From NCBI RefSeq assembly GCF_963676735.1, contig NZ_OY781464.1, positions 2,389,001 through 2,453,000 of the forward strand: a stretch of DNA of 64,000 nt. Direction: 5' to 3'. The stretch comes from an uncultured Draconibacterium sp. GTDB lineage: Bacteria; Bacteroidota; Bacteroidia; Bacteroidales; Prolixibacteraceae. Every line of letters begins with the position of its first letter. The first letter of the stretch is position 1. Shown here one piece after another: positions 15,799 to 24,358 of this stretch. Made by a program: the position numbers and the translations under genes. The notes below the pieces were generated by a model. That model saw only the letters and a program-made list of their open reading frames with translations. It did not search any database and was not told where the DNA came from.

Positions 15799-16691
15799 AA
15801 AACAGCTCGAGTTTTCTTATGCGAAGCCTTATGTTTTTGCCTGCACATAATCAAAGGTTAATGAATAGTGCAGCCAAAAGTAATGCAGATGTCTTGTTAC
15901 TTGACATCGAAGATTCTGTACAACCTGTTCACAATAAAGAAATCGCCAGAAGTAATATTGTAGAATATGTCAAACGAGGTGAATTCAAAAAACATTTGGT
16001 TTTCCCCAGAATAAACGATCGGGAAAGCGGACAGTTGTTAAAGGATCTGGCTGAGTTAACAATTCCAGGTATTACTGGCTTTATGTATCCCAAATCTTAT
16101 ACTGGGCAAGATGTATATTTCATTGATAAATTGCTCGATACGATTGAATATGAGAAAGGCATCCCCCAGGGAACATTCAAACTAATACCATTGATCGAAA
16201 CAACAGCAGCCGTATTAAATGCACAGGAAATATGCCAGGCTTCCAAAAGAGTGGTGGCCATTGCTTTTGGGTGTGAAGATTTTGTAACCGATCTTGAGGG
16301 AGTCCATGATCCTGATGGGAAAAGTATATTTACGCCTCGTGCAATGATAGCTATGGCAGCACGTGCAAACAATCTAATTCCAATCGATACGGTTCACATT
16401 AAAGTACATGACCTGACTGACCTTGAACGAAACCTGGTTATCGCAAAAAATCTTGGTTTTGAAGGGATGCTTGTTTTAAATCCAAAAGAATTACCTCTCG
16501 TACATAAATATTTCTCACCAACGGAAGAAGAAATTAATGAAGCCAAAGAAATGATTGAGATGGCAGCCATTGCAGAAAAAGAAGGGAAAGGAGTTGCCGT
16601 CATAAATAACAAGTTTATTGGACCTCCAATGGTTCTTGCGGCAAAAAAGACATTAAAAAAACATGAAAGTATTTTAAAAAAAGGATTATAG
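15795..16691 (+). CDS. HpcH/HpaI (CitE-like) acyl-CoA lyase
   Basis: 298 residues of the CitE/malyl-CoA lyase family, TIM-barrel fold. Key segments: RSLMFLPAHNQRL, LLLDIEDSVQP (metal and substrate), FPRINDRES, IPLIETTAAV and FGCEDFVTDL (metal-binding Glu and Asp). Family members join or split CoA esters such as malyl-CoA, beta-methylmalyl-CoA or citramalyl-CoA. Next to a MaoC hydratase this suggests making or rearranging a hydroxy-dicarboxylic acyl-CoA. In a polysaccharide operon the product could be the acyl donor for an amino sugar; that is inference. Confidence 0.88.
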   Translation: MKNSSSFLMRSLMFLPAHNQRLMNSAAKSNADVLLLDIEDSVQPVHNKEIARSNIVEYVKRGEFKKHLVFPRINDRESGQLLKDLAELTIPGITGFMYPKSYTGQDVYFIDKLLDTIEYEKGIPQGTFKLIPLIETTAAVLNAQEICQASKRVVAIAFGCEDFVTDLEGVHDPDGKSIFTPRAMIAMAARANNLIPIDTVHIKVHDLTDLERNLVIAKNLGFEGMLVLNPKELPLVHKYFSPTEEEINEAKEMIEMAAIAEKEGKGVAVINNKFIGPPMVLAAKKTLKKHESILKKGL

Positions 16692-16785
16692 GAGATTTGA
16701 GTGATTTATAATTATTTTAAATACCCTAAGCAATATTGTATGATCTGCAAAAACATCCAGTTAATTATCTTTTAAATAAACATCA

Positions 16786-17439
16786 ATGAAGAAGTTGATA
16801 ATATTAGGCGGACGTGGAATCGGAATGATTGCAGCATCTGTCGCCAATGATCTTGGGACCTACCAAGTTCTTGGATTTTTAAATGACTACGTTCCTGTCG
16901 GTGATAAAGTAGGAAAATTTAATGGATACAAAGTTATTGGATCGTCCAATGACGTATCAAAATATCTTTCCGATGATGACACCTATTTTTTCATTGGCTA
17001 TGTGGGGATGAAAAATGAAAAAGAAATTTTTGAAAAAATAACCAAATTGGGGATTCCCAGAACCAAATTTGCTACCTTAATTCATCCAACGGCCATTATT
17101 CCCAAAGGTTTCTGTTCTATCGGCAATGGAGTTTTAATGGCTCCATTATCCCAGTTATCACCGGATACAACGGTTGAAGACAACTGTATTTTACTCCCAA
17201 ACTCGTTCCTGGGGCACGACAGCACTATGAAACGTTTTTCACATATCACCGCAAATAGTGTGATTGGAGGAAATGTTATGCTAGGTTATGGTGCACATGT
17301 TGGTACAAATGCAACTGTTAGGGAAAATGTCAAAATTGGTGATTTTGCTCTTATCGGTTCAGGTTCGGTGGTATTAAATGATGTTCCAGAGAATGCAGTT
17401 GTTGTAGGTAACCCTGCAAAAATTCTAAAACAAAGATAA
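16786..17439 (+). CDS. PglD/NeuD-family sugar acyltransferase
   Basis: 217 residues. N-terminal Rossmann-like domain (KKLIILGGRGIGMIA, FLNDYVPVGDKVG) that binds the nucleotide sugar, then a left-handed beta-helix from about residue 95 with hexapeptide repeats (ILLPNSFLGHDSTM, VGTNATVRENVKIG) and a closing VVGNPAKILK. The His in GHDS fits the catalytic base of PglD. Such enzymes acylate UDP- or dTDP-4-amino sugars, which fits the aminotransferase upstream. Given the MaoC/CitE pair, the acyl group may not be acetyl. It is separated from the lyase gene by 94 bp. Confidence 0.9.
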   Translation: MKKLIILGGRGIGMIAASVANDLGTYQVLGFLNDYVPVGDKVGKFNGYKVIGSSNDVSKYLSDDDTYFFIGYVGMKNEKEIFEKITKLGIPRTKFATLIHPTAIIPKGFCSIGNGVLMAPLSQLSPDTTVEDNCILLPNSFLGHDSTMKRFSHITANSVIGGNVMLGYGAHVGTNATVRENVKIGDFALIGSGSVVLNDVPENAVVVGNPAKILKQR

Positions 17440-17443
17440 ATTA

Positions 17444-18397
17444 ATGAATCCACTTGTTAGTATTTGTTGCCAAACATATAATCATGTAAATTATATCCAA
17501 GAAGCTCTGGAAGGATTTTTAATGCAGAAAACCAATTTTGATTTTGAGATTTTGCTGCGCGATGATGCTTCTACAGATGGTACAACTGAGATTTGCATGG
17601 AATATGCTTTAAAATATCCGGATAAAATAAACCTTTTAGCTTACGACGAAAATCAGTGGCAAAAAGGAGTGAAGCCTTTTTCAGATAATGTTCAACGTGC
17701 TAAAGGAAAATACATTGCCATTTGTGAAGGAGATGATTACTGGACTGATCCGCTAAAGTTAAAAAAGCAAGTGGATTTCTTGGAAGAACACTCTGATTAT
17801 GGCTTAGTCCACACAAACTTCTCCTCCACCGGAGGAGAAAATAAAAGAATTATTACTCGAAAAAAGACTAATGGAGATGTTTTTATTAAGCTCTTAAAAG
17901 GACAATATCATATTGGTACCATGACTGTGATATTTAAAAAGTCGCTTTTAAAGAATGTTGAATCAAATTCTAATTGTATAGTGGGTGACATTTCCTTGTG
18001 GATTCAGTTGGCAAAACAGACTAAATTTGGTTATATAGATGAGGTCACAGCAAATTATAGAATATTAGAAGAGTCTTTATCCCATAGTGAAAATATTGAG
18101 AAAAGTATTAAAATTCTAAAGAATGCTCTTGAATGCAGAAACTATTTCATTAAGTTATATAACATAAATGTCGACCATAAACTGGCATTAGCAAGATACT
18201 ACTCAAATATTATAAAATTAGCTTATGAGAAAAAAGAAAAGAATATTTCTCAATCTTATTTTAAAAAATTAATCAATCTTGGGGCAAAATTCATAACAAT
18301 TAAAACTATTTTTTTTTACCTTGGATCACGGATTTTCGCTTTTCGATTAATTATCAATTTTACATACCAAGTTAAGTCATGGGCATCTGGATTGTAA
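17444..18397 (+). CDS. Family 2 glycosyltransferase
   Basis: 317 residues. GT-A fold N-terminus: LVSICCQTYNHVNYIQEAL, LLRDDASTDGT (nucleotide-binding) and ICEGDDYWTDPLKLKKQV with the DD acidic pair where the metal-binding DXD normally lies. The C-terminal third is basic and weakly hydrophobic (FFYLGSRIFAFRLII), probably membrane-associated. It starts 4 bp after the acyltransferase and overlaps wzy by 19 bp. Donor and acceptor sugars cannot be told. Confidence 0.9.
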   Translation: MNPLVSICCQTYNHVNYIQEALEGFLMQKTNFDFEILLRDDASTDGTTEICMEYALKYPDKINLLAYDENQWQKGVKPFSDNVQRAKGKYIAICEGDDYWTDPLKLKKQVDFLEEHSDYGLVHTNFSSTGGENKRIITRKKTNGDVFIKLLKGQYHIGTMTVIFKKSLLKNVESNSNCIVGDISLWIQLAKQTKFGYIDEVTANYRILEESLSHSENIEKSIKILKNALECRNYFIKLYNINVDHKLALARYYSNIIKLAYEKKEKNISQSYFKKLINLGAKFITIKTIFFYLGSRIFAFRLIINFTYQVKSWASGL

Positions 18398-19638
18398 TAG
18401 GCGTCCTATTCATTTTGTTGCGCAAAATTTATAGTCTTAGGGGAAGTTTTTTTACCCCTTCCGTAATGGTGGTTTCATTATACTTTTTTTCAGTTGTTGC
18501 ATCTATATTTGAAATCAGTTTAAATCAAGAACAATACAAAAATTATTCATTTTATGGTACTGAATATTTTATATCAAGTATTTCATTTTTAGGATTACTG
18601 CTAATTTTTTTATGGCCATTAGTTTCATTTCGAGAAGACCGTATCGAGAAAATAACTATTCCTAAGGGATTCATTTTCCATTCTTTTAGTATTACCTTGT
18701 TATTATTGTCTCTTTTTTCTCTAATATATTTTATTCCAATAGCTTTCATTGCGCTGACATTGGACAACATAGGTGAAGTGAGGCAAAGTATCGGCACAGG
18801 ACATTTTCAACTTGTTAATGATAATATTTTCAATACCGTTGCGGGAACAACCGCTTCTTTTTATCAAATCCCTATGGCAATAGCTTTAATTAATTTCGCG
18901 CGTGGGAAACACAATTTTTTTTCGTATGCCTTATTGCTCTCCTCTACTTCTTATATATTTTTCATTTTTTCTGCAGTTGGACGCGATGGAATAGTTTTTT
19001 GGTTATTTTCATTTCTAGGATTATGGTCTCTATTTAGAACCTTCATTCCTACAAAAATTAACCATAATTTTAAAAGGATTCTTATTCTAATTTCGATTGT
19101 AGGGCTCTCGGCACTATTATTAATTACATTTAGTCGATTTCGTGATGCCCCTTTTAAGTCAATATTATCATATTTTGGTCAATCATTTCCGAATTTCTGT
19201 ATTGCCTATAATATCGATTTACCAGTTGCGACAGGTAAGGCATTCCCATTATTTAGGTCAATAATTGGGCTACCAGAAACAGTTAATGACTCTGACCTTA
19301 TAAATAAATTGAATCAGGAAGGAACTGTAAGCTATATTTTTGGAACATTTTTAAAAACATTTGTATTTAGTTTTGGAAAATTTGGAACTTGGATGATTGG
19401 AATCATCATATCAATATTATTTGTGCCTTATTTTAAGAGCAGGGCTAAAATTCTTTCATTTTCAAAGTTATTAGTCTATTTATTATTTTTCCAAATTCTT
19501 TCACAAGGAGTTTTTTACTTTAGACAGTATAACAGGGTAGGTAATTTATTAATAATCGTTTATATCATTCTAGCAGTATTGTTCTACTTATTGTCTAGGA
19601 TTTCTGGATCAATCAAAATTAGTATACCAAAAAAGTAA
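18379..19638 (+). CDS. wzy: Putative Wzy O-antigen/EPS polymerase
   Basis: 419 residues, about 10-12 hydrophobic helices and no soluble domain, with a long periplasmic-type loop around residues 255-315 (SRFRDAPFKSILSYFGQSF onward). Length, hydrophobicity and position between glycosyltransferases are those of Wzy polymerases, which are too divergent to recognise by motif. A WXGF-like or oligosaccharide-ligase role is the alternative. The coding sequence is conspicuously AT-rich (long runs of T), a common trait of wzy genes and a hint of transfer. Confidence 0.8.
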   Translation: MGIWIVIGVLFILLRKIYSLRGSFFTPSVMVVSLYFFSVVASIFEISLNQEQYKNYSFYGTEYFISSISFLGLLLIFLWPLVSFREDRIEKITIPKGFIFHSFSITLLLLSLFSLIYFIPIAFIALTLDNIGEVRQSIGTGHFQLVNDNIFNTVAGTTASFYQIPMAIALINFARGKHNFFSYALLLSSTSYIFFIFSAVGRDGIVFWLFSFLGLWSLFRTFIPTKINHNFKRILILISIVGLSALLLITFSRFRDAPFKSILSYFGQSFPNFCIAYNIDLPVATGKAFPLFRSIIGLPETVNDSDLINKLNQEGTVSYIFGTFLKTFVFSFGKFGTWMIGIIISILFVPYFKSRAKILSFSKLLVYLLFFQILSQGVFYFRQYNRVGNLLIIVYIILAVLFYLLSRISGSIKISIPKK

Positions 19639-19724
19639 ATCCTTCATAAAGTTACTAAGGACCTTCCTAAAGGTTGCAGTCATAAACATCATAAACATAA
19701 ATATATTACTAAAGAAATAATATT

Positions 19725-20600
19725 ATGAAAAACTTCCCCAACATATATATAATAGGTACAGCAAAAGCAGCAACTTCTTCATTGGCAGACTATCTTAATT
19801 TATATAACGAGGTATGCATCGGCTCACTAAAAGAGCCCCACTACTGGTCAGAAAATTTCCCAACTTCTCGACTAAAAATATTAATTACAGAAAAAAAAGC
19901 TCACAAATATCTTAAAGCTTACAATTCAACATGTGAAAATAGAATAGATGCAAGTACATCTTACATTTGTTCACATCATGCTTCTAAAAATATTGGGAAA
20001 ATGGAAGCAGTAAAAATAATATTAATTGTCAGAGATCCCGTAGATCGTTATATTTCTCATTATCGAAACGACTATTCTTCAGGAGTAGAAACTAGAAGTC
20101 TAAAACACACTATATTTATGGAAACAAATGGTGAAGTTGAAAAATACAGTTACTTTGATTATGGAAGATATTTCACTCATTTGAAGCGTTGGACTAAATC
20201 GGTAAAAGAAAATTCTATTCTATGTTTAGATTATGATACTTTAATTAAGTCACCAGAAAAAGTACTCAACGAAATAATGAACTTTTTGGAGATTGAATAC
20301 AATCCATGTTTTATATTTCCCAAAAACAATCAGGCATTCATTCCTAGAAATAAGCTATGGATGAAATTTATGCAAATGCACAAAGTGAGAATGATAGTGC
20401 GAAGTGTCATGCCTCAATGTTTGAAGATATTATTGCGAAATAGATTTATTTATCGATTGGGTAAAAATGTAATAACTGAGGAAGATGAGTGCAGAGTTAT
20501 GCTTCTTAAACGTTATAATACCGAGATAAAAAATTTTGCTAAACTCGTTAAAGAAGTCTCTAGTATTGGAGAGTTTAAATTTATGGAAAAATATGACTAG
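19725..20600 (+). CDS. PAPS-dependent sulfotransferase
   Basis: 291 residues. Transfers sulfate from PAPS to a sugar hydroxyl (or another acceptor). The 5'-phosphosulfate-binding loop is IIGTAKAATSSLADYL near residues 10-25 and the 3'-phosphate-binding segment is IILIVRDPVDRYISHYR near residue 105. A third conserved stretch, SPEKVLNEIMNFLEI, precedes the C-terminal part. No membrane anchor is seen, so it acts in the cytosol, probably on a lipid-linked unit before export. cysC and cysQ upstream supply PAPS and remove PAP. Confidence 0.92.
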   Translation: MKNFPNIYIIGTAKAATSSLADYLNLYNEVCIGSLKEPHYWSENFPTSRLKILITEKKAHKYLKAYNSTCENRIDASTSYICSHHASKNIGKMEAVKIILIVRDPVDRYISHYRNDYSSGVETRSLKHTIFMETNGEVEKYSYFDYGRYFTHLKRWTKSVKENSILCLDYDTLIKSPEKVLNEIMNFLEIEYNPCFIFPKNNQAFIPRNKLWMKFMQMHKVRMIVRSVMPQCLKILLRNRFIYRLGKNVITEEDECRVMLLKRYNTEIKNFAKLVKEVSSIGEFKFMEKYD

Positions 20601-21774
20601 TCCTAATAAATTATCAATGAATCTCGTTACACTTTCTGGAATAACAAGAAACTCTGGAGGTGTGTTTTATGCAGTAAACTCTCTATGTAGAGTTATGAAA
20701 CAACATATTTCGACTATAAATGTTATAGGACGATATGACAGACTTAGCAAAAATGACATCGATTTTTGGGATCCAATTCCAGTTCATCCATATAAATCTT
20801 TTGGTCCTATTAAAAGTTCATTCCAATTAAGGGGTTTGTTGAATCAATTTCCTGTTGATTTGATTCATCTGCATGGTATCTGGCTTAATGATCAGAGGGC
20901 ATGTTTGCATTGGCAAAAAAGGACAGGAAAGCCAGTTATCATTTCGCCTCATGGCATGTTAGATTCTTGGGCCTTAGAAAATTCTTTTTGGAAAAAGAAA
21001 CTAATTGGAAAGCTATTTGCAAATAGATCTTTAACGAATGCTAATTGTATACATGCCTTGTGCAAATCAGAGGCAGATTCGATTCGTGCTTATGGCCTTA
21101 AAAATCCAATTGTAATAATTCCTAATGGGATTGATATCCCTAAAAGTAATGAAACACTTTTACCTCCTTGGAAAGCTAAAAAGAATACAAAGACGCTACT
21201 TTTTATTGGACGTTTACATCCAAAGAAAGGTTTGAATGAAATGCTTGAAGCCATTAATCTGCTGAAACAAGAAGATTCACTAGGGAATTGGGAAATAAAA
21301 ATTGCCGGCTGGAGTCAGCTTAAACATGAACAAGAACTCAAGAACTTTTGTTTAAGAAATTCCTTAAATAGGTTTGTGGAATTTATTGGGCCGGTATTTG
21401 ACGGCAAGAAAGTAGCCGCTTTTCAAAATGCTGATGCTTTTATATTACCTTCTCATAGTGAAGGATTACCAATGACTATTCTTGAAGCTTGGTCCTATAG
21501 ACTACCTGTTATTATGACAAGCTATTGCAACTTACCTGAAGGATTTGATGCAAATGCAGCCGTTCATATCAATACAGACCCTAAAAATATAGCAAGCCAA
21601 TTAAAATCCTTCTTTAATCTGTCAGTATGTGAGCAAAAAAGAATAGGAGTTAACGGATTGGAGTTAGTAAAAACCCATTTCACATGGGACAAAATTGCGA
21701 ATGACATGATAGCAACATATAAGTGGATTCTAGACAAGGGTCCAAAACCGGAATTTGTAATTGAAGATAAATGA
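20593..21774 (+). CDS. GT4-type (group 1) glycosyltransferase
   Basis: 393 residues from the ATG at 20593, which overlaps the sulfotransferase end by 8 bp; an upstream TTG-like extension (20536) would overlap more and adds nothing conserved. GT-B fold: GGVFYAVNSLCRVM and PVDLIHLHGIWLN in the N-terminal half, then TLLFIGRLHPKKGLNEMLEA and the donor-site HSEGLPMTILEAWSYRLPVI with the EX7E pattern. Retaining family 4 enzyme; sugar not predictable. Confidence 0.92.
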   Translation: MTSPNKLSMNLVTLSGITRNSGGVFYAVNSLCRVMKQHISTINVIGRYDRLSKNDIDFWDPIPVHPYKSFGPIKSSFQLRGLLNQFPVDLIHLHGIWLNDQRACLHWQKRTGKPVIISPHGMLDSWALENSFWKKKLIGKLFANRSLTNANCIHALCKSEADSIRAYGLKNPIVIIPNGIDIPKSNETLLPPWKAKKNTKTLLFIGRLHPKKGLNEMLEAINLLKQEDSLGNWEIKIAGWSQLKHEQELKNFCLRNSLNRFVEFIGPVFDGKKVAAFQNADAFILPSHSEGLPMTILEAWSYRLPVIMTSYCNLPEGFDANAAVHINTDPKNIASQLKSFFNLSVCEQKRIGVNGLELVKTHFTWDKIANDMIATYKWILDKGPKPEFVIEDK

Positions 21775-22319
21775 AACTAAATATTTCACAAAACAGGAAG
21801 GCTCGTAAATATAGTAAAAAGGAAATAGGGCTCAGACTATTATGGGTATTAGGAAGGTTTTATTTTAAACTAACTCCACGACCCTTTTTCGCTGGTCGTC
21901 GGTTTATTCTTCGCTTATTCGGTGCAAAAATAGGAAAGAACGTACATATTTACCCTTCTACCAATATCTTTTTTCCATGGAACTTAGATATAGGGGACTG
22001 GAGTGCTATTGGAGAAATGACTCTGATTTATAACCTGGGGCCGGTGATTATTGGCGAGCGTGCCACCATTTCGCACAAGGCACATATTTGTGCCGGCACG
22101 CATGATTATACAAAAGCTGAATTACCCCTACAAAAACCAACTATCGTAATTGAGGATCAGGTATGGGTGGCAGCTGATTCCTTCGTAGGCCCGGGAGTGA
22201 CTATTGGTCAAGGAGCTGTTGTAGGTGCACGTGCGGCAGTATTTAAAAACGTTGCGCCCTGGACTGTGGTTGGCGGGAATCCGGCAAATTTTATTAAAAT
22301 GAGAGAAATCAAAGATTAA
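21771..22319 (+). CDS. WcaF-like O-acetyltransferase
   Basis: 182 residues of left-handed beta-helix type, close in layout to WcaF of colanic acid synthesis. Hexapeptide region from about residue 50 (IGKNVHIYPSTNIFFPWN) to FVGPGVTIGQGAVVGARAAV and VVGGNPANFIK. The catalytic His is probably in CAGTHDYTK. It should use acetyl-CoA to O-acetylate a sugar of the repeat unit. 4-bp overlap with the preceding glycosyltransferase. Confidence 0.9.
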   Translation: MKLNISQNRKARKYSKKEIGLRLLWVLGRFYFKLTPRPFFAGRRFILRLFGAKIGKNVHIYPSTNIFFPWNLDIGDWSAIGEMTLIYNLGPVIIGERATISHKAHICAGTHDYTKAELPLQKPTIVIEDQVWVAADSFVGPGVTIGQGAVVGARAAVFKNVAPWTVVGGNPANFIKMREIKD

Positions 22320-22324
22320 AATAT

Positions 22325-23221
22325 ATGGCCAACATCAGCGTGATCATCCTTACCTACAATGAAGAAAAACATATTGAACGTTGTATTGAAAATGTAAAAC
22401 CATTTGGGCAGGATATAATCATTGTAGACAGCTACTCTACCGATAAAACAATTGAAATTGCCAAAACCATGGGAGCGAAGGTCTATCTACACAAATGGCC
22501 TGGGAACCAGGCAAAACAATTTAACTGGGCCCTGGAAAACCTGTCAATAAATAGCGAGTGGATCTTACGCCTTGATGCCGATGAATACCTTTTGCCCGAA
22601 TTGGTAAAAGAGATAAAAGTAAAGCTTGAGAATATTCAATCGAATGTAAACGGCATCGTATTTAAACGCCGTCATATTTTCCTTGGAAAATGGATGAAAC
22701 GTGGCACCTATCCCGTTAAGTTGCTCCGGCTGTTCCGACAAGATAAAGCGGTATGCGAGCAACGTTGGATGGATGAACACATCCAATTGGTAGAGGGAAA
22801 AATGATTGAATTTGAACACGATTTTGTGGATCACAACCTAAATAATCTTAGCTGGTTCCTTCAAAAACACATAGGTTATTCCATCCGTGAAGCGATTGAC
22901 TTGCTGGACATTGAATTGAATTTGTTTGGCAAAACAGACTGTGAGGCGAAACTGAGCGAACAAGCCGCAGCTAAACGCCGCAAAAAATTGAAATATGCCA
23001 AACAGCCTTTGTTTTGGCGTTCATTTGCCTACTTTGTTTACCGCTACTTTTTTACACTCGGATTTCTTGAGGGAAAAGAAGGGTTCCTCTGGCACTTTCT
23101 TCAGGGCTGGTGGTACCGAACGCTGGTAGATGCCAAAGTTTGGGAAATAAAAAAGGCATGTGGAACGGATAAGGAAAAGATCAGGGAATACGTCAAAAAC
23201 AAATATGAGTTGGCACTATAG
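22325..23221 (+). CDS. Family 2 glycosyltransferase, WaaE/KdtX-like
   Basis: 298 residues. ISVIILTYNEEKHIERCIEN, IIVDSYSTDKTIEIAK and WILRLDADEYL (DXD) mark a short inverting GT2. The length and C-terminal aromatic stretch (FWRSFAYFVYRYFFTLGFLEG) resemble WaaE/KdtX-type enzymes that add glucose or similar sugars to core or EPS lipid units. It begins 5 bp after the acetyltransferase. The base composition is less AT-rich than wzy, closer to the genome background. Confidence 0.9.
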   Translation: MANISVIILTYNEEKHIERCIENVKPFGQDIIIVDSYSTDKTIEIAKTMGAKVYLHKWPGNQAKQFNWALENLSINSEWILRLDADEYLLPELVKEIKVKLENIQSNVNGIVFKRRHIFLGKWMKRGTYPVKLLRLFRQDKAVCEQRWMDEHIQLVEGKMIEFEHDFVDHNLNNLSWFLQKHIGYSIREAIDLLDIELNLFGKTDCEAKLSEQAAAKRRKKLKYAKQPLFWRSFAYFVYRYFFTLGFLEGKEGFLWHFLQGWWYRTLVDAKVWEIKKACGTDKEKIREYVKNKYELAL

Positions 23222-23394
23222 ATATTCTTCTTTGTATAAGGAATGAAATTGTTTCGCCTCTGTTTCTCTATACTCCCAAATTATCATTTCAAAACCTTTT
23301 GTACCATAAAAACTTCGTAACACTGTTTTGCCATTTCTCCTCAGACCAAAGAAGCAAATAAATACCTGCACACCTATCAACGTTTTACTAACAA

Positions 23395-24201
23395 ATGAAA
23401 GTTTCCATAATAACAGCTACCTACAACAGCCAATATCACATAGCCGACTGCCTTCAATCGGTCGCCCAACAGGATTATTCAAATATAGAGCACATTGTAA
23501 TTGATGGTGGATCTACGGATAAAACAATCGAAATCGTAAAATCATTTTCAACAGTATCAAGATACATCTCCGAGGCTGATAATGGAATTTACCATGCACT
23601 TAACAAAGGCATAAAACTCTCCAATGGAGATTTAATCGGTTTTGTGCATTCGGATGATATGCTAGCAGCAAATGATATTATTTCTAAAATTGTTGATGCT
23701 TTCGATAATAAAGCTCCCATCCTCTCTCCTCTGCGGAGTCACTCCTTCTCAAAAAAAGAGAGTAAGGACACAAAGGTTGATGGAGTATATGGAAATCTTG
23801 TTTTTGTCGATCCCGAAAACACCAAAAAGGTTGTACGCAATTGGATTAGCACATCATTTGATCGTCGACAAGTTAAACGTGGCTGGATGCCTCCCCATCC
23901 AGCACTTTTTCTACGTCGTGACGTATACAAGAAACATGGTCCATTTGATATTTCATTTAAAATCGCTGGAGATTACGATTTCATGCTAAGAATTATGCTT
24001 GATAAAAATATTAACCTAAGGTTATTGCCAGAAACCGTTGTAAAAATGCGTAAAGGAGGCGTCAGTACTGGCAATTTTCGAGCTCTATGCAGTAAAAAAG
24101 CGGAAGATTTGCGAGCTTTACGAAAAAATGGGTTTACATTTCCATTGCCTATTCTACTAATGAAAAACTTTAATAAGCTACCACAATTATGGAAGAAATA
24201 A
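23395..24201 (+). CDS. Family 2 glycosyltransferase, WcaA-like, with a 21-residue insertion
   Basis: 268 residues. KVSIITATYNSQYHIADCL, VIDGGSTDKTIEI and FVHSDDMLAANDII (acidic pair) define the GT2 core, and MPPHPALFLRRDVY plus AGDYDFMLRIM are typical of WcaA/colanic-acid-type transferases. Between DAFDNK and VDGVYGNLVFVD, which are normally adjacent in this family, lie 21 extra residues (APILSPLRSHS…) encoded by a palindromic stretch at 23713-23775. Last gene of the operon; a 173-bp gap precedes it and a strong terminator follows. Confidence 0.9.
   Translation: MKVSIITATYNSQYHIADCLQSVAQQDYSNIEHIVIDGGSTDKTIEIVKSFSTVSRYISEADNGIYHALNKGIKLSNGDLIGFVHSDDMLAANDIISKIVDAFDNKAPILSPLRSHSFSKKESKDTKVDGVYGNLVFVDPENTKKVVRNWISTSFDRRQVKRGWMPPHPALFLRRDVYKKHGPFDISFKIAGDYDFMLRIMLDKNINLRLLPETVVKMRKGGVSTGNFRALCSKKAEDLRALRKNGFTFPLPILLMKNFNKLPQLWKK
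23713..23775. repeat. 63-bp in-frame palindromic insertion in a glycosyltransferase gene
   Basis: Contains the perfect palindrome GGAGTCACTCC and outer CTCTC/GAGAG arms. Its length is 21 codons exactly. The boundaries are inferred from the expected GT2 sequence DNK-VDGVYG. It looks like a small palindromic element tolerated inside a protein gene. Confidence 0.55.
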
Positions 24202-24241
24202 TGACAATCTGAATTTTAAACTAGTCCCTCTCGCAAAAAAG

Positions 24242-24283
24242 AAGAGGCCGTCTCAAAAAGGGACGGCCTCTTTTCTTTTTCAG
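24242..24283. terminator. Bidirectional intrinsic terminator
   Basis: AAGAGGCCGTC (24242-24252) pairs with GACGGCCTCTT (24262-24272) over a 9-base loop, followed by TTCTTTTT. The other strand also ends in a T-rich run. It separates the plus-strand polysaccharide operon from the convergent T9SS gene. Confidence 0.93.
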
Positions 24284-24358
24284 CGAATGGTTGAAAATAA
24301 TTAAAAATTCATAGTTCATCGCTTTGTCTAAACCTTAGCTATTTAGTCAAGTCTTATC

